Shown: positions 44,575-53,215 of the stretch, piece by piece
Position numbering within the stretch: the first letter of the stretch is position 1
How the letters are laid out: each line of letters begins with the position of its first letter
NCBI GenBank assembly: GCA_046293075.1
Contig: JBKBPL010000018.1
Location: forward strand, 20,665-84,664
Length of the DNA stretch: 64,000 nt
Source of the DNA: Ga0077530 sp046293075
GTDB taxonomy: Bacteria > Pseudomonadota > Alphaproteobacteria > Rhizobiales > Hyphomicrobiaceae
Direction of reading: 5' to 3'
The notes under the pieces: generated by a model
Seen by the model: the letters and a program-made list of their open reading frames with translations, nothing else
Told to the model about the DNA's origin: nothing
Databases searched by the model: none
Program-made: the position numbers and the translations under genes

Positions 44575-44910
44575 TGTTGAACTGTCCCAATCAGGAACGC
44601 CTTGAATACGAGGCGTTCGGGTTTCTCTTATGGCGAGAGGGACAGTGCAGGGAGGATGCCGCGCCGGAGCCGTGGAGCGGTCCAGCGCCGGAGATCCGCG
44701 CGTCATTCAATAATGTCGCGGACGAGCCCCCACGGAGAGGCGCAGGATAATGTCCTGCGCGGGATGCGCGGTGTACGTCTTGTGGTGCCCGCCGTGTCAC
44801 ACATTGCACTGTGCACAAGTTACCCACCATCGCGTTCCGGGGCTCAGATTGACCCCCCTTTTTGCGCTGGCTAGAGGGGATTGTGGCGTTTTTGTGCGTG
44901 CATTCATCAG
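44575..44910. other. Divergent intergenic region, DUF3131 gene and lipoprotein gene
   Basis: About 336 bp between divergent genes, so both promoters should lie here. It includes the inverted repeat at 44595-44618 and a short palindrome TGCACTGTGCA near 44805-44815. No further gene is supported. Confidence 0.45.
44595..44618. promoter_or_regulatory. Inverted repeat in the DUF3131 gene leader
   Basis: GAACGCCT and AGGCGTTC, a perfect 8-bp inverted repeat with an 8-nt gap, 20-44 bp upstream of the DUF3131 start codon. It could be an operator or an RNA hairpin; no regulator is known. Confidence 0.35.
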
Positions 44911-45438
44911 ATGGGGGCGTTCGTGAGCTCGAGGAAAGCAATCTTCTCTGCGGCGTTGACTGGCGGGGTGTTCGTCATAGCCGTGTCGGCCATGACGGGC
45001 TGCGCGACGGCGGAGCCGCGTTGGCAGGCTGAAGCGCGTGGAGATACCGTTGCCGCGCAGGCCCGTGCGCAGCGGCGGGTCTTGCGCCAGCAGGAGCGGG
45101 CCGCTGAGCTGAGACGGGAAAAGCGGAACGATCGGCAGATCCGCCGCGCTCGTGTCATTCGGACCGCGCCGGTTGTTGCGGAGGACAAGTGTCGTCCGCA
45201 GCTCGCTGTCGTCGGCGACCAGTACGCGAGCGAGCAAGGTGCTCAGCAGGAGGCGGACAAGGCGTGGATGCAGACCGCGCGCTGGCAGTGGGGCGAGCGC
45301 TACATGGCGCGCGAGCACGCGCATGATGCCTCTTATGAGTGCGGCCGTTCCTCGGTTGGTTCCGTGGTGGGGCAGGTGTTCTACCGCTGCCGCCTGACGG
45401 CGCGGCCCTGCCGCCCGGACGCTACGCCCGGCAGATGA
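44911..45438 (+). CDS. Small lipoprotein, unrecognised family
   Basis: 175 aa. A hydrophobic lead ends in a lipobox (VSAMTGC) near residue 30, so it should be lipidated. After it comes a charged, probably coiled-coil segment (EARGDTVAAQARAQRRVLRQ and following, about residues 40-85). The C-terminal half has Trp/Gln-rich sequence and four cysteines (DKCRPQ, SYECGRS, FYRCRLTARPCRP) that could form two disulfides. I do not recognise the family. It flanks the polysaccharide genes, divergent from DUF3131. Confidence 0.65.
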   Translation: MGAFVSSRKAIFSAALTGGVFVIAVSAMTGCATAEPRWQAEARGDTVAAQARAQRRVLRQQERAAELRREKRNDRQIRRARVIRTAPVVAEDKCRPQLAVVGDQYASEQGAQQEADKAWMQTARWQWGERYMAREHAHDASYECGRSSVGSVVGQVFYRCRLTARPCRPDATPGR

Positions 45439-45849
45439 CGGCAGGCGGCGCCTCCTTCGGACGCGTCCGATTCGAATACAACAGGCGGCGAACCGGGTTC
45501 GCCGCCTGTTCCTGCATGTGATGGGAGGAGCCCGCGCGATGCCCTGACCATCGGTCCGCGTCCCGGTCCGCACAGAGAGGAACGGCATTTCAGGGCAGAA
45601 CTTGTGAATGAATGACGAGCTGTGGTCGCCGGCGAGCCCTGGCAAGCTCGGATCGTCATTCTGGCTGATGATCGTCGGCTTTATCCTTCTGGCGTCGGTA
45701 AATGCGCCACGACCACGCGCTTCCCGCAACTGAAGCAGCCGAAGGGCATCGGCGGGCAAGAAAAGGCACGAGCGCGCCCTGAGAGGGGGCATTTACCAGC
45801 CCTGCGCCAACGATTTTCGCCGCAATTCGTGCCATCTATGCGGAGATGA
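45439..45849. other. Intergenic region before pbpC
   Basis: About 411 bp. Apart from the terminator hairpin at 45480-45510, I see no gene, repeat or clear promoter. Confidence 0.45.
45480..45510 (+). terminator. Probable terminator after the lipoprotein gene
   Basis: A perfect 14-bp stem (45480-45493 with 45497-45510, AACAGGCGGCGAAC / GTTCGCCGCCTGTT) with a 3-nt loop, 41 bp after the stop codon. The T-run is short (TT). Confidence 0.65.
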
Positions 45850-48165
45850 ATGAAACCGGAGGCTTTTCGCATGGACGGCGGCCGAGCCGGGCCGGGCGAC
45901 GTGCGCGGATCGTCCCCCTTCCGCTGGGCATTTCGCCGGGCGCGCCACGCTTTTGCCCTCTTCCGGCGGCCAACATGGCGCCGTCCGTCACAGGTCTTAC
46001 GGGGATGGCATCAGACGGGGGAGGCGCCGGGCACGGGTCGGGCGCCGGGGCGCCGCGGTGAGACGTCGAAGACGCGATCCCGCGGCGCCATAGCCAAATG
46101 TGCGCCAACTGCCGCGCTGGCGACGGTCCTCCTGGCCATCGCCCCGTTTATGGCTCTGGAGCTCGCTGCGCGCTGGATGGCGCCACCAGGCTTCGCGCGT
46201 GCGGAGCAGCTCTCTATTGTCGTTCTCGATCGTCGAGACCGCCTGCTGCGGGCCTTCACCACCCCGGATGGCATCTGGCGCCTGCCCCTGGCGGTCGGCG
46301 ACGTGGACCCGCGCTATCTCGACATGCTCCTTGCGTTCGAGGATCGCCGTTTCCGCTCTCATGGCGGCGTCGACGCCTTGGCAACGCTGCGCGCGGGCTG
46401 GCAGTTTCTGCGCCAAGGACGCATCGTCTCGGGCTCATCGACGCTGACCATGCAGACGGCGCGCCTGCTGATCGGCGAGCATCCGCGCACGCTCTCAGGC
46501 AAGCTCGTGCAGATGGTCCGCGCCCGCCAGCTCGAGCTGAGGCTGACAAAAGACGAGATTCTCGACCTCTACCTGCGGCTCGCGCCGTTCGGCGGCAACA
46601 TCGAGGGTGTGCGCGCGGCCTCGCTCTCTTACTTCGGCAAGGAGCCGCGACGGCTTTCACCGGGCGAAGCGGCGCTCCTCGTGGCTCTCCCACAGAGCCC
46701 CGCGACGCGGCGGCCGGATCGCCATCCGGAGAACGCTCGCCGCGCCCGTGATCGGGTGCTCGCTCGGGCCGTGCAAGCGGGCCTGCTCAAGGACGACGAG
46801 GCCCGCGCGGCGTTTGCCGAGGGCGTGCCGAGCGCGCGCCGCGCTTTCGGAATGCTGGCGCCGCATCTCGCCGAGAGCGAGGTTGCACGCCTGCCGGATC
46901 GGCGCGTGCACCGCCTGACGCTCGACCGCGATGCGCAGATGGCGCTCGAGCGGCTCGCGCGCGAGCACACCGAGGCCCTGGGTTCCCGGCTGTCGAGCGC
47001 GCTTGTCGCCGTTGACCACACGACCGGCGATATCCTCGCCTACATCGGCTCGGCGGACTACTTCGATCCGGCTCGGCTCGGGGCCATCGACATGGTGCAG
47101 GCTGTGCGCTCGCCCGGTTCGACCCTGAAGCCGATCATCTACGGTCTCGCCTTCGACGCCGGTCGCGCGCACCCGGAGACACTAATCGAGGACCGGCCGA
47201 GTCGCTTCGGCACGTACAATCCGAAGAACTTCGACCAGAACTTTCGCGGCACGGTCACGATTCGCGAAGCACTTGGCCACTCACTCAACATTCCCGCTGT
47301 GCACGTCCTGTCCGAGGTCGGTCCTGCGCGCCTCAATGGGCGCCTGCGCCGCGCCGGCGTCAAGACGGAGCTGCCGGCCGGTGCGCAGCCGACGCTCGCG
47401 ATTGCGCTCGGTGGTATCGGGCTGCGGCTGCAGGATCTGGCGAAGCTCTACGCCGGTCTCGCTGGCGGCGGCCGCGCCATGGAGCTGAACTACCTGCGCG
47501 GTGAACGGCGTGGGTTTGCGCGTCTGCCGCCGCGACTGCTCTCGCCGCTCGCCGCCTGGTATGTGACGGACATCCTCAAGGATGCGCCGCCGCCGACAAA
47601 CGCGCGCGGCGGGCGGATCGCCTACAAGACCGGGACGTCCTACGGCCATCGTGATGCCTGGGCTGTCGGCTACGACGGACGATATGTCGTCGCCGTCTGG
47701 ATCGGCCGCGCCGATGGCACTGCGACGCCGGGCCTCAGCGGGCATACGGCAGCGGCACCGCTGCTTTTCGACGCCTTCGCCCGCATCGCGGACAAGACCA
47801 CGCCGTTGCCGCCCGCTCCGCCGGGTGCCATCCGCGCGACAAGCGGCACGCTGCCGCCACCTCTGAGACGCTTCGGTGACGACGCGCGTGGGCAGCAAGA
47901 GGCGGCCTTCATCGAGCCGCCGGTGCGCATAGCCTTTCCGCCCGACCGTGCCGAGCTTGAGCATGATGATGGTGAGGACGCGGGCTTGATCCTCAAGGCC
48001 GAAGGCGGGGCCCTGCCATTGACGTGGCTCGCCGACGGTGCGCCCATCGCCTCCGATCCTCAGCGGCGCGAGGTCGAATGGCGGCCGGACGGGCGCGGCT
48101 TCATGCGCATCACGGTGATCGATGCCAAAGGCAAGAGCGATCGCGTCGATATCCGGCTGAAGTAG
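45850..48165 (+). CDS. pbpC: Penicillin-binding protein 1C (glycosyltransferase/transpeptidase)
   Basis: 771 aa class A penicillin-binding protein. A long basic cytoplasmic region (about 85 residues) precedes one membrane helix (ATVLLAIAPFMALELAA). The GT51 domain has FEDRRFRSHGGVD and GGSSTLTMQ-like GSSTLTMQTARLL and GGNIEGVRAASLSYFGKEP. The transpeptidase has SPGSTLKPIIYGLAF near residue 420, SLN and KTGTS near 592. The C-terminal BiPBP_C domain marks the PBP1C subclass. It polymerises or remodels peptidoglycan at the periplasmic face. The alpha-2-macroglobulin gene that is often paired with pbpC is absent. The true start may be a few codons downstream. Confidence 0.93.
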   Translation: MKPEAFRMDGGRAGPGDVRGSSPFRWAFRRARHAFALFRRPTWRRPSQVLRGWHQTGEAPGTGRAPGRRGETSKTRSRGAIAKCAPTAALATVLLAIAPFMALELAARWMAPPGFARAEQLSIVVLDRRDRLLRAFTTPDGIWRLPLAVGDVDPRYLDMLLAFEDRRFRSHGGVDALATLRAGWQFLRQGRIVSGSSTLTMQTARLLIGEHPRTLSGKLVQMVRARQLELRLTKDEILDLYLRLAPFGGNIEGVRAASLSYFGKEPRRLSPGEAALLVALPQSPATRRPDRHPENARRARDRVLARAVQAGLLKDDEARAAFAEGVPSARRAFGMLAPHLAESEVARLPDRRVHRLTLDRDAQMALERLAREHTEALGSRLSSALVAVDHTTGDILAYIGSADYFDPARLGAIDMVQAVRSPGSTLKPIIYGLAFDAGRAHPETLIEDRPSRFGTYNPKNFDQNFRGTVTIREALGHSLNIPAVHVLSEVGPARLNGRLRRAGVKTELPAGAQPTLAIALGGIGLRLQDLAKLYAGLAGGGRAMELNYLRGERRGFARLPPRLLSPLAAWYVTDILKDAPPPTNARGGRIAYKTGTSYGHRDAWAVGYDGRYVVAVWIGRADGTATPGLSGHTAAAPLLFDAFARIADKTTPLPPAPPGAIRATSGTLPPPLRRFGDDARGQQEAAFIEPPVRIAFPPDRAELEHDDGEDAGLILKAEGGALPLTWLADGAPIASDPQRREVEWRPDGRGFMRITVIDAKGKSDRVDIRLK

Positions 48166-48173
48166 CCGCTCCT

Positions 48174-49619
48174 TTACGCTGGCGGCACCGTGCCTGTGCG
48201 GGGGTCAATCGGCACGAGCTTGTCGAGGCCGGTCAGCTCCTCGAAGGCGACGCCAGCCGAGAGCAGCGCCGCCTCGCCACGCGGCGGCCCGACGATCTGC
48301 AGGCCGACCGGCCGCCCGTACTGGTCGAAACCGCAGGGTACGGCCAGCGAGGGAACGCCCATGAGCGTCGGGATGGCCGTGATGAGTGAGCCGCCGAGGT
48401 AGTGCGCGACGGCTTTGCCGTCGATCTTCTCGGGCATGCGCCGGGTGACATCGAAGGCGGGTGTCGAGGCGCCCGGCGTGATCAGCAGGTCGAAAGTCTC
48501 GAAGAAGGCCACGACGCGCCGGTAGAAGGCGGCGCGCTCCCGCTCGGCCCAGGCAATGCGTGACGGTGTGGCCTCGAGCCCGAGCTTGGTGTTCCAGATG
48601 ATGTCCGGCTTGAACTTGTCGGGGTATTGGGCGATCTGCAGCTCGCGGTCGACGACGTAGGACTGTGCACGCAGGACCATGAAGGCGTCGGCAATCTGGC
48701 CGACATCAGGCGTAGCCTCCTCGACGGTGGCGCCGAGCTCCGTAAAGCGCTGCGCGGCCTTGCCGCAGATCTCGCGCGTCTCGCGGTCCATGGGTACAGA
48801 GCCGCCGAAATCGGGCGACCACGCGACGCGGCGCGGCAGCCTGCGGGCGGCCACGGCTTCGCTGAAGGACTGTGCGGGCGCGTCGAAGGTCAGGGGATCG
48901 CGCGGGCAGAAGCCGGCCATGCTGTCCAGGAATAGGGCGACATCGGGCACGTTGCGGGCCATGGGGCCCTGCACAGAGAGCGGCGCATAGAGGTTGTTCG
49001 CCGTCCCGCGCGTGACGCGGCCGGGAGATGGCCGCAGGCCCACGACGCTGCAGTACGTCGCGGGCCGCCTGAGGCTGCCGGCGTGGTCGCTGCCGTGGGC
49101 CAACCATACTTCGCCTGCTGCGAGCGATGCCGCCCCGCCGCCCGTCGAGCCGCCGCAGGTGAGCGAGGTGTTCCACGGATTGGTCGTGCGCCCGAAGACC
49201 TCGTTGAAGGTCGAGCCGCCGGAGCCGAATTCCGGGGTGTTCGACTTCGCGATGACGATACCGCCCTTGCGCTCGATGCGCTCGACGACGGGGTGGGAGG
49301 CCGAGGGCACATGGTCCTTGAAGATAGGTGAGCCGTATGTTGTGCGCACGCCCGCGACGTCGGTCAGGTCCTTGATCGCCACCGGCAGCCCGCCGAGCCA
49401 GCCCGCTTCCCGCTCGGCCCCGCGCCGCTCGCCGCGCATGAGCGCGCGCGCATGGTCGCGGGCCCGATCGAAGCAGAGCGTCGGCAGGGCATTGAGGGCG
49501 CATTCGCAGGTGGCAATGCGCCTTTCCGCAGCATCGATGAGGTCGAGCGGGGTGATCTCCCGCGCGTTGAGGCGGCGCACGGCCTCGCGTGCCGTCATCC
49601 GGATGAGCTCGTCGGTCAT
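48174..49619 (-). CDS. Amidase (amidase-signature family)
   Basis: 481 aa. The Ser-cisSer-Lys machinery is visible: the lysine in GGLPVAIKDLTD near residue 80, the cis-serine region CGGSTGGGAASLAAG near 153, and the nucleophile in GSDHAGSLRRPA near 178. The second serine of the usual GGSSGG is Thr here. The substrate is unknown; the family covers many amides, carbamates and GatA. It starts 18 bp after the luciferase-like monooxygenase gene, so the pair probably acts together on an N-containing organic compound (inference). Confidence 0.85.
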   Translation of the reverse strand: MTDELIRMTAREAVRRLNAREITPLDLIDAAERRIATCECALNALPTLCFDRARDHARALMRGERRGAEREAGWLGGLPVAIKDLTDVAGVRTTYGSPIFKDHVPSASHPVVERIERKGGIVIAKSNTPEFGSGGSTFNEVFGRTTNPWNTSLTCGGSTGGGAASLAAGEVWLAHGSDHAGSLRRPATYCSVVGLRPSPGRVTRGTANNLYAPLSVQGPMARNVPDVALFLDSMAGFCPRDPLTFDAPAQSFSEAVAARRLPRRVAWSPDFGGSVPMDRETREICGKAAQRFTELGATVEEATPDVGQIADAFMVLRAQSYVVDRELQIAQYPDKFKPDIIWNTKLGLEATPSRIAWAERERAAFYRRVVAFFETFDLLITPGASTPAFDVTRRMPEKIDGKAVAHYLGGSLITAIPTLMGVPSLAVPCGFDQYGRPVGLQIVGPPRGEAALLSAGVAFEELTGLDKLVPIDPRTGTVPPA

Positions 49620-49637
49620 TCGTTCGTTCCCCGATGG

Positions 49638-50708
49638 TCAGTGACGGCGGGCTGCGCCGATCCTGTCGAGTGGGCCGAGCGCGCGCTCGAGCATCGGCAC
49701 GACCTCGCCGGCGAAGCGCTCGATGGATCTCAGCGCCATCGCGACCGTCGAGGCGCCGGCCTGGAACTGGAGCAGCATATGCACGGGCTCGGCGGCACGG
49801 ATCAGGGCCGCCATACGCTCGGCGACCGACGCCGCATCGCCGACGAGCAGCGATGAGGCCAGCACGTCGATCGGCGGCTCACCCTGGTAGGGCTTCTCGA
49901 TCAGCATGGCCCCGTCGATCAGCTCCTCGCGGTGGCGTAGGCTCTGCGAGAGCCGGATCTGGTGGCGGACGTTGTCGACGAACTCAGCGGCCTCGGCCTT
50001 GCTGTCGGTAATGCAGACATGGCGCAGCGGCGCGATGGCCGTGGCCAGCGGGTCGAGGCCCTGCTCGGCGTAGATTCCGGCAATGCGGGTCTTCACCTCG
50101 GTGAGCTGGGCGACCGAGGCGTGGCGCGGCGTCAGCATGATCGGCCAGCCCTTGCGGGCGGCGAGGCCCTGGAGTGTCCGATTGTCGCCGGCGATCCAGA
50201 TATCGGGCAGCTTACCGACCGGGCGCGACGCGATGTGCGTTTCGGGCAGCGCCCAGTAACGGCCCTTGTGGCTGAAGGTCTCCGCGGAGAAAGCCTTTTC
50301 GAGGAGTTCGACGAATTCGACGAGCTTCGGCGCTGAGTCGGCGAGGTCCTCGCCGAAGCGCTCGAATTCGTAAGGCTGGTAGCCGCTGCCGATGCCCAGC
50401 ACCAGGCGGCCGTGGGTGAGCGCATCGACCATCCCGATCTCGGAGATCAGACGAAGGGGATTGTAGAGGGGTACGACGACCACGCCCGTCGCCAAGCGGA
50501 TCCGGGAGGTCTCACCGGCGAGCCGCGCGACCATCATCAGCGGCGATGGGCAGGTGCAGTAGTTGGAGAAGTGGTGCTCGGCGAACCAAGCTATCTCGAA
50601 GCCGGCCGCCTCGGCAGCCTTCACCTGCGCGATCGCGCCGTCATAGAGCGCGCCCGCGTTGGTGCCGGGCGTGCGATAGCCCATAAGGTTGAAGATCCCG
50701 AAGTTCAC
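49638..50708 (-). CDS. LLM-class flavin-dependent oxidoreductase
   Basis: 356 aa bacterial-luciferase-like monooxygenase, using reduced flavin and O2. Key stretches are AEAAGFEIAWFAEHHF, RLATGVVVVPLYNPLRL and GRLVLGIGSGYQPYEFERFG. The start is decided by the GGGGAGG ribosome-binding site 7-8 nt before a GTG that gives MNFGIFNLMGYRTPG. It heads a two-gene unit with the amidase. The substrate is unknown. Confidence 0.85.
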   Translation of the reverse strand: MNFGIFNLMGYRTPGTNAGALYDGAIAQVKAAEAAGFEIAWFAEHHFSNYCTCPSPLMMVARLAGETSRIRLATGVVVVPLYNPLRLISEIGMVDALTHGRLVLGIGSGYQPYEFERFGEDLADSAPKLVEFVELLEKAFSAETFSHKGRYWALPETHIASRPVGKLPDIWIAGDNRTLQGLAARKGWPIMLTPRHASVAQLTEVKTRIAGIYAEQGLDPLATAIAPLRHVCITDSKAEAAEFVDNVRHQIRLSQSLRHREELIDGAMLIEKPYQGEPPIDVLASSLLVGDAASVAERMAALIRAAEPVHMLLQFQAGASTVAMALRSIERFAGEVVPMLERALGPLDRIGAARRH

Positions 50709-50985
50709 GGGCGAGCCTCCCCACTGCTTCTCCGCAGGTTGATCCTGCGCTATCTGTTGCGGACACCGGACTTCGCACAGTCTGTCTGAGGTTGCGAGGC
50801 AAGGGAACCCCAACCGGACCCGGCGGCGCCGCGCTCAGGGAAGGACATACATGTCATTTCGGAGCATCGGCGCCCGAGCGAGGCCACAAGGAGGGCTCGA
50901 AAATGCATCGGCCGGTGCCGCGATCGAAACGGCACCGGCCGACGGGGACATATGAAACGCGGCGAGCGACTACGGGAGAATCGCT

Positions 50986-51210
50986 CTAGGCGCGCTTGCG
51001 GCGGACCGCCGGCTTGCGGACAGCGGCCTTCTTGGCCGGGGCGCGGCGCGCCTTCGCGGCGACCTTGCGGCGGGCGGGGCCGGCCCGCTTCGTCGCGGTC
51101 TTCTTCACGGCGCGCTTGGCGGGGGCCTTCTTCGTCATCGTCTTCTTGGCAACCTTCTTCGCGGGCGCCTTCTTCATCGTCTTGGTGGTCCTCTTCACAA
51201 CCTTAGCCAT
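50986..51210 (-). CDS. Histone-H1-like basic DNA-binding protein
   Basis: 74 aa made almost entirely of Lys, Arg, Ala, Pro, Thr and Val; I count 32 Lys/Arg. It has short repeats such as KKAPAKK, KKTMTKKAPAK and RRKVAAKARRAPAKK, like the C-terminal tail of histone H1 and bacterial HC1/AlgP-type proteins. It should coat or compact DNA. The start is set by GGAGAT upstream of the ATG of MAKVVKRT. The upstream region is A/T-rich and contains a perfect CtrA-type box about 93-107 bp before the start. Confidence 0.85.
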   Translation of the reverse strand: MAKVVKRTTKTMKKAPAKKVAKKTMTKKAPAKRAVKKTATKRAGPARRKVAAKARRAPAKKAAVRKPAVRRKRA

Positions 51211-51510
51211 GTTGATATCTCCTATCTCTTCCCGGTAGCAAGTCACTCGCCTGTCAAGACGAATCGTGTCCACTTGCAGTCGTGAATGTGGTGATTTGAT
51301 AGTTAATGGGAAGTTAATGAATTCAAATGCCGATATTCCGCGGAGATAATCCCAATAAACTTTCGGCGGGCTTTCTGCGTCGCAAAAATGCAAGTAATGC
51401 AATAAAACCGGCCATATTCGTGCGGTCGCCAGCGCGGCTGGACGACCTCAAAAAAATCGCGCAAGGATGCGCGTCGAGATGCGCGTGAGCGCGCTGTCGA
51501 GGGCCAGGAA
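51211..51510. other. A/T-rich divergent region with a CtrA box
   Basis: About 300 bp between the histone-like gene and the divergent inositol-phosphatase gene, clearly less GC-rich than its surroundings. It holds a CtrA-type box (51303-51317) and TTGACA on the minus strand near 51255. No gene is supported. Confidence 0.5.
51303..51317. promoter_or_regulatory. CtrA-type box (TTAA-N7-TTAA)
   Basis: TTAA at 51303-51306 and at 51314-51317, exactly seven bases apart, 93-107 bp upstream of the histone-like gene start. A full match to the alphaproteobacterial CtrA consensus; binding is inferred. Confidence 0.62.
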
Positions 51511-52323
51511 GTGATTGAAATCGAGCGAGTCGCGCGAATCATGCGCGAGGTGGCGGCAGAGGAGATCATGCCGCGATGGCGCAATCTTGCGGGCGGTGAC
51601 GTCATCGAGAAGAGCGGACCGAGCGACATCGTCACGGTCGCGGATCGTGCTGCTGAAGTGCAGCTCGCGCGTCGCCTCGCGGCGTTGGTTGCAGGCTCGC
51701 GCGTCATTGGTGAGGAAGGCGTGCACGCCGATCCATCGGTCACGACGCACTTCGCGAGCGGCGACCCTGTCTGGGTGATCGACCCGATCGACGGCACAAG
51801 TGCCTTCGCCAAGGGCGAGACCGCATTCGCCGTGATGGTCGCGCTCGTTCGCGGCGAAGAGCTGATTGCAGGATGGATACTGGCACCCGCGGGCGGCGAA
51901 ATGCACATGGGTGAGCGCGGCAGCGGCGTGTGGCGCGTCAGCGAGGACGGAACCGTGCGGCTCCCGCGGCCGAGCATTCCATCCGAGCGCAAGGAACTGA
52001 TCGGCTTGCTCGGCCGCCGGCACATGAGCGACGCGCGCCGGTCCGAGATCAAATCACGGGGCGAGGCGTTCGGTGCTCTTCAGAATGTCTCCTGTGCCGG
52101 CCTCGACTATCCGCGGCTGCTCTCGGGCAGATCGCATTTCGCGATCTACAACAAATCCGAGCCCTGGGATCATCTGCCGGGGCTCGCGCTTGCGCACGAG
52201 CAGGGCTTCGTCTTCTCGAAGCACGACGGCAGCGCCTACCGGCCGGGCGACAATACCGGTGGCCTGGTCATCGCGCCAAGCGAGGAGGTCGCCGCGGATA
52301 TCCGCAGGCTGCTGCTCGGCTGA
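51511..52323 (+). CDS. Inositol-monophosphatase-family phosphatase (HisN-like)
   Basis: 270 aa. The Mg2+ site is seen as IGEEGV, WVIDPIDGTSAF near residue 92 and EPWDHLPG near residue 216. Members hydrolyse inositol phosphate, histidinol phosphate or PAP; the alphaproteobacterial HisN proteins look much like this, so histidinol-phosphatase is a candidate. The start is GTG. It is divergent from the histone-like gene. Confidence 0.82.
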   Translation: MIEIERVARIMREVAAEEIMPRWRNLAGGDVIEKSGPSDIVTVADRAAEVQLARRLAALVAGSRVIGEEGVHADPSVTTHFASGDPVWVIDPIDGTSAFAKGETAFAVMVALVRGEELIAGWILAPAGGEMHMGERGSGVWRVSEDGTVRLPRPSIPSERKELIGLLGRRHMSDARRSEIKSRGEAFGALQNVSCAGLDYPRLLSGRSHFAIYNKSEPWDHLPGLALAHEQGFVFSKHDGSAYRPGDNTGGLVIAPSEEVAADIRRLLLG

Positions 52324-52329
52324 GGGCGA

Positions 52330-53190
52330 TTAGCTTCCGGGAAGTACCAGGATCTTGGGCGTCTTTGGCAGGGTCGCCCGCGAGACGACCATGGTCGGCA
52401 CTTCGCTCATCTCGACCTCGAAGTGCGGTCGGGCCACGTGCAAAAAGCGCTCCAGCGTGTAGGGCGAGAAGTAGTGCATGGGGATCATGAGCGGCGCCTT
52501 GAGCGCCTTCAGAACCTCCATCATCCCCTCTACGTCCAGCGTGAAGCTGCCGTCGACCGGCACCAGGACGACGTCGAGCTGGCCGATCTGGGCGAGCTGC
52601 TGGGTCGTCAGCGTGTGGTGGAGATGGCCGAGGTGCCCGATACAGAGGTTGCCGGTCTCGAACACGAAGATCGAGTTGCCCCAAACGTCGGTGCCCCCGG
52701 CATAGGTGCGGATGTTGGTCGGAACATTTCGGACGCGCACGTCCTCGAGTGTGATGTCGTGCTGCGCCGCGCCTCCCTCCGGGTTCCACCCCCGCAGGAC
52801 ATGGCGGATGCCGGGGTCCGGGTTGTTGGTGTAGTGCGTCGTGTGGGCCCGGTTCATGGTCACGATTTCGGGGATCACGGCCGGTCGCACATAATCGTTG
52901 TAGTCAGTGGCAATGCGGATGCCGCGTTGCGTCTCGATCAGGAAGGTCGAGTGGCCGACATAGCTGATCCGCGTCTCCCCGAGCCTGAGCTGCGCCCGAT
53001 GTACCAAGGAGGGCACCGTGATGCCGCCGGGGCCGCGGCGTGGCGGCGCCTCGGCAAGTGCGAGACAGAGGTCCGGTGCGACTTTCCCTGGGCTTGCGAT
53101 CTGGGCCTTGGTCGGTGGTGTGGCGAAGACCAGCACGGCTACCGGCAGGAAGGTGGGGGCGGCAGCTTTGAGCAACGTCCACACGCGCAT
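52330..53190 (-). CDS. Exported metallo-beta-lactamase-fold hydrolase (UlaG-like)
   Basis: 286 aa with a signal peptide (MRVWTLLKAAAPTFLPVAVL..., ending near residue 30). The fold markers are ISYVGHSTFLIET, IATDYNDYVRPA, GHLGHLHHTL (metal ligands) and the late histidine in PMHYFSPYT. The canonical HxHxDH box is not clearly present, which suggests a divergent metal site. Its role is unknown. It is convergent with the phosphatase gene, with a 6-bp gap. Confidence 0.72.
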   Translation of the reverse strand: MRVWTLLKAAAPTFLPVAVLVFATPPTKAQIASPGKVAPDLCLALAEAPPRRGPGGITVPSLVHRAQLRLGETRISYVGHSTFLIETQRGIRIATDYNDYVRPAVIPEIVTMNRAHTTHYTNNPDPGIRHVLRGWNPEGGAAQHDITLEDVRVRNVPTNIRTYAGGTDVWGNSIFVFETGNLCIGHLGHLHHTLTTQQLAQIGQLDVVLVPVDGSFTLDVEGMMEVLKALKAPLMIPMHYFSPYTLERFLHVARPHFEVEMSEVPTMVVSRATLPKTPKILVLPGS

Positions 53191-53215
53191 TACGACCTCC
53201 AGGACTCTTAAGCCA

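Noticed and set aside
45622..45849. 75-codon plus-strand frame before pbpC
   Set aside because: Ends directly before pbpC but has no family, no good start signal and no protein-like composition.
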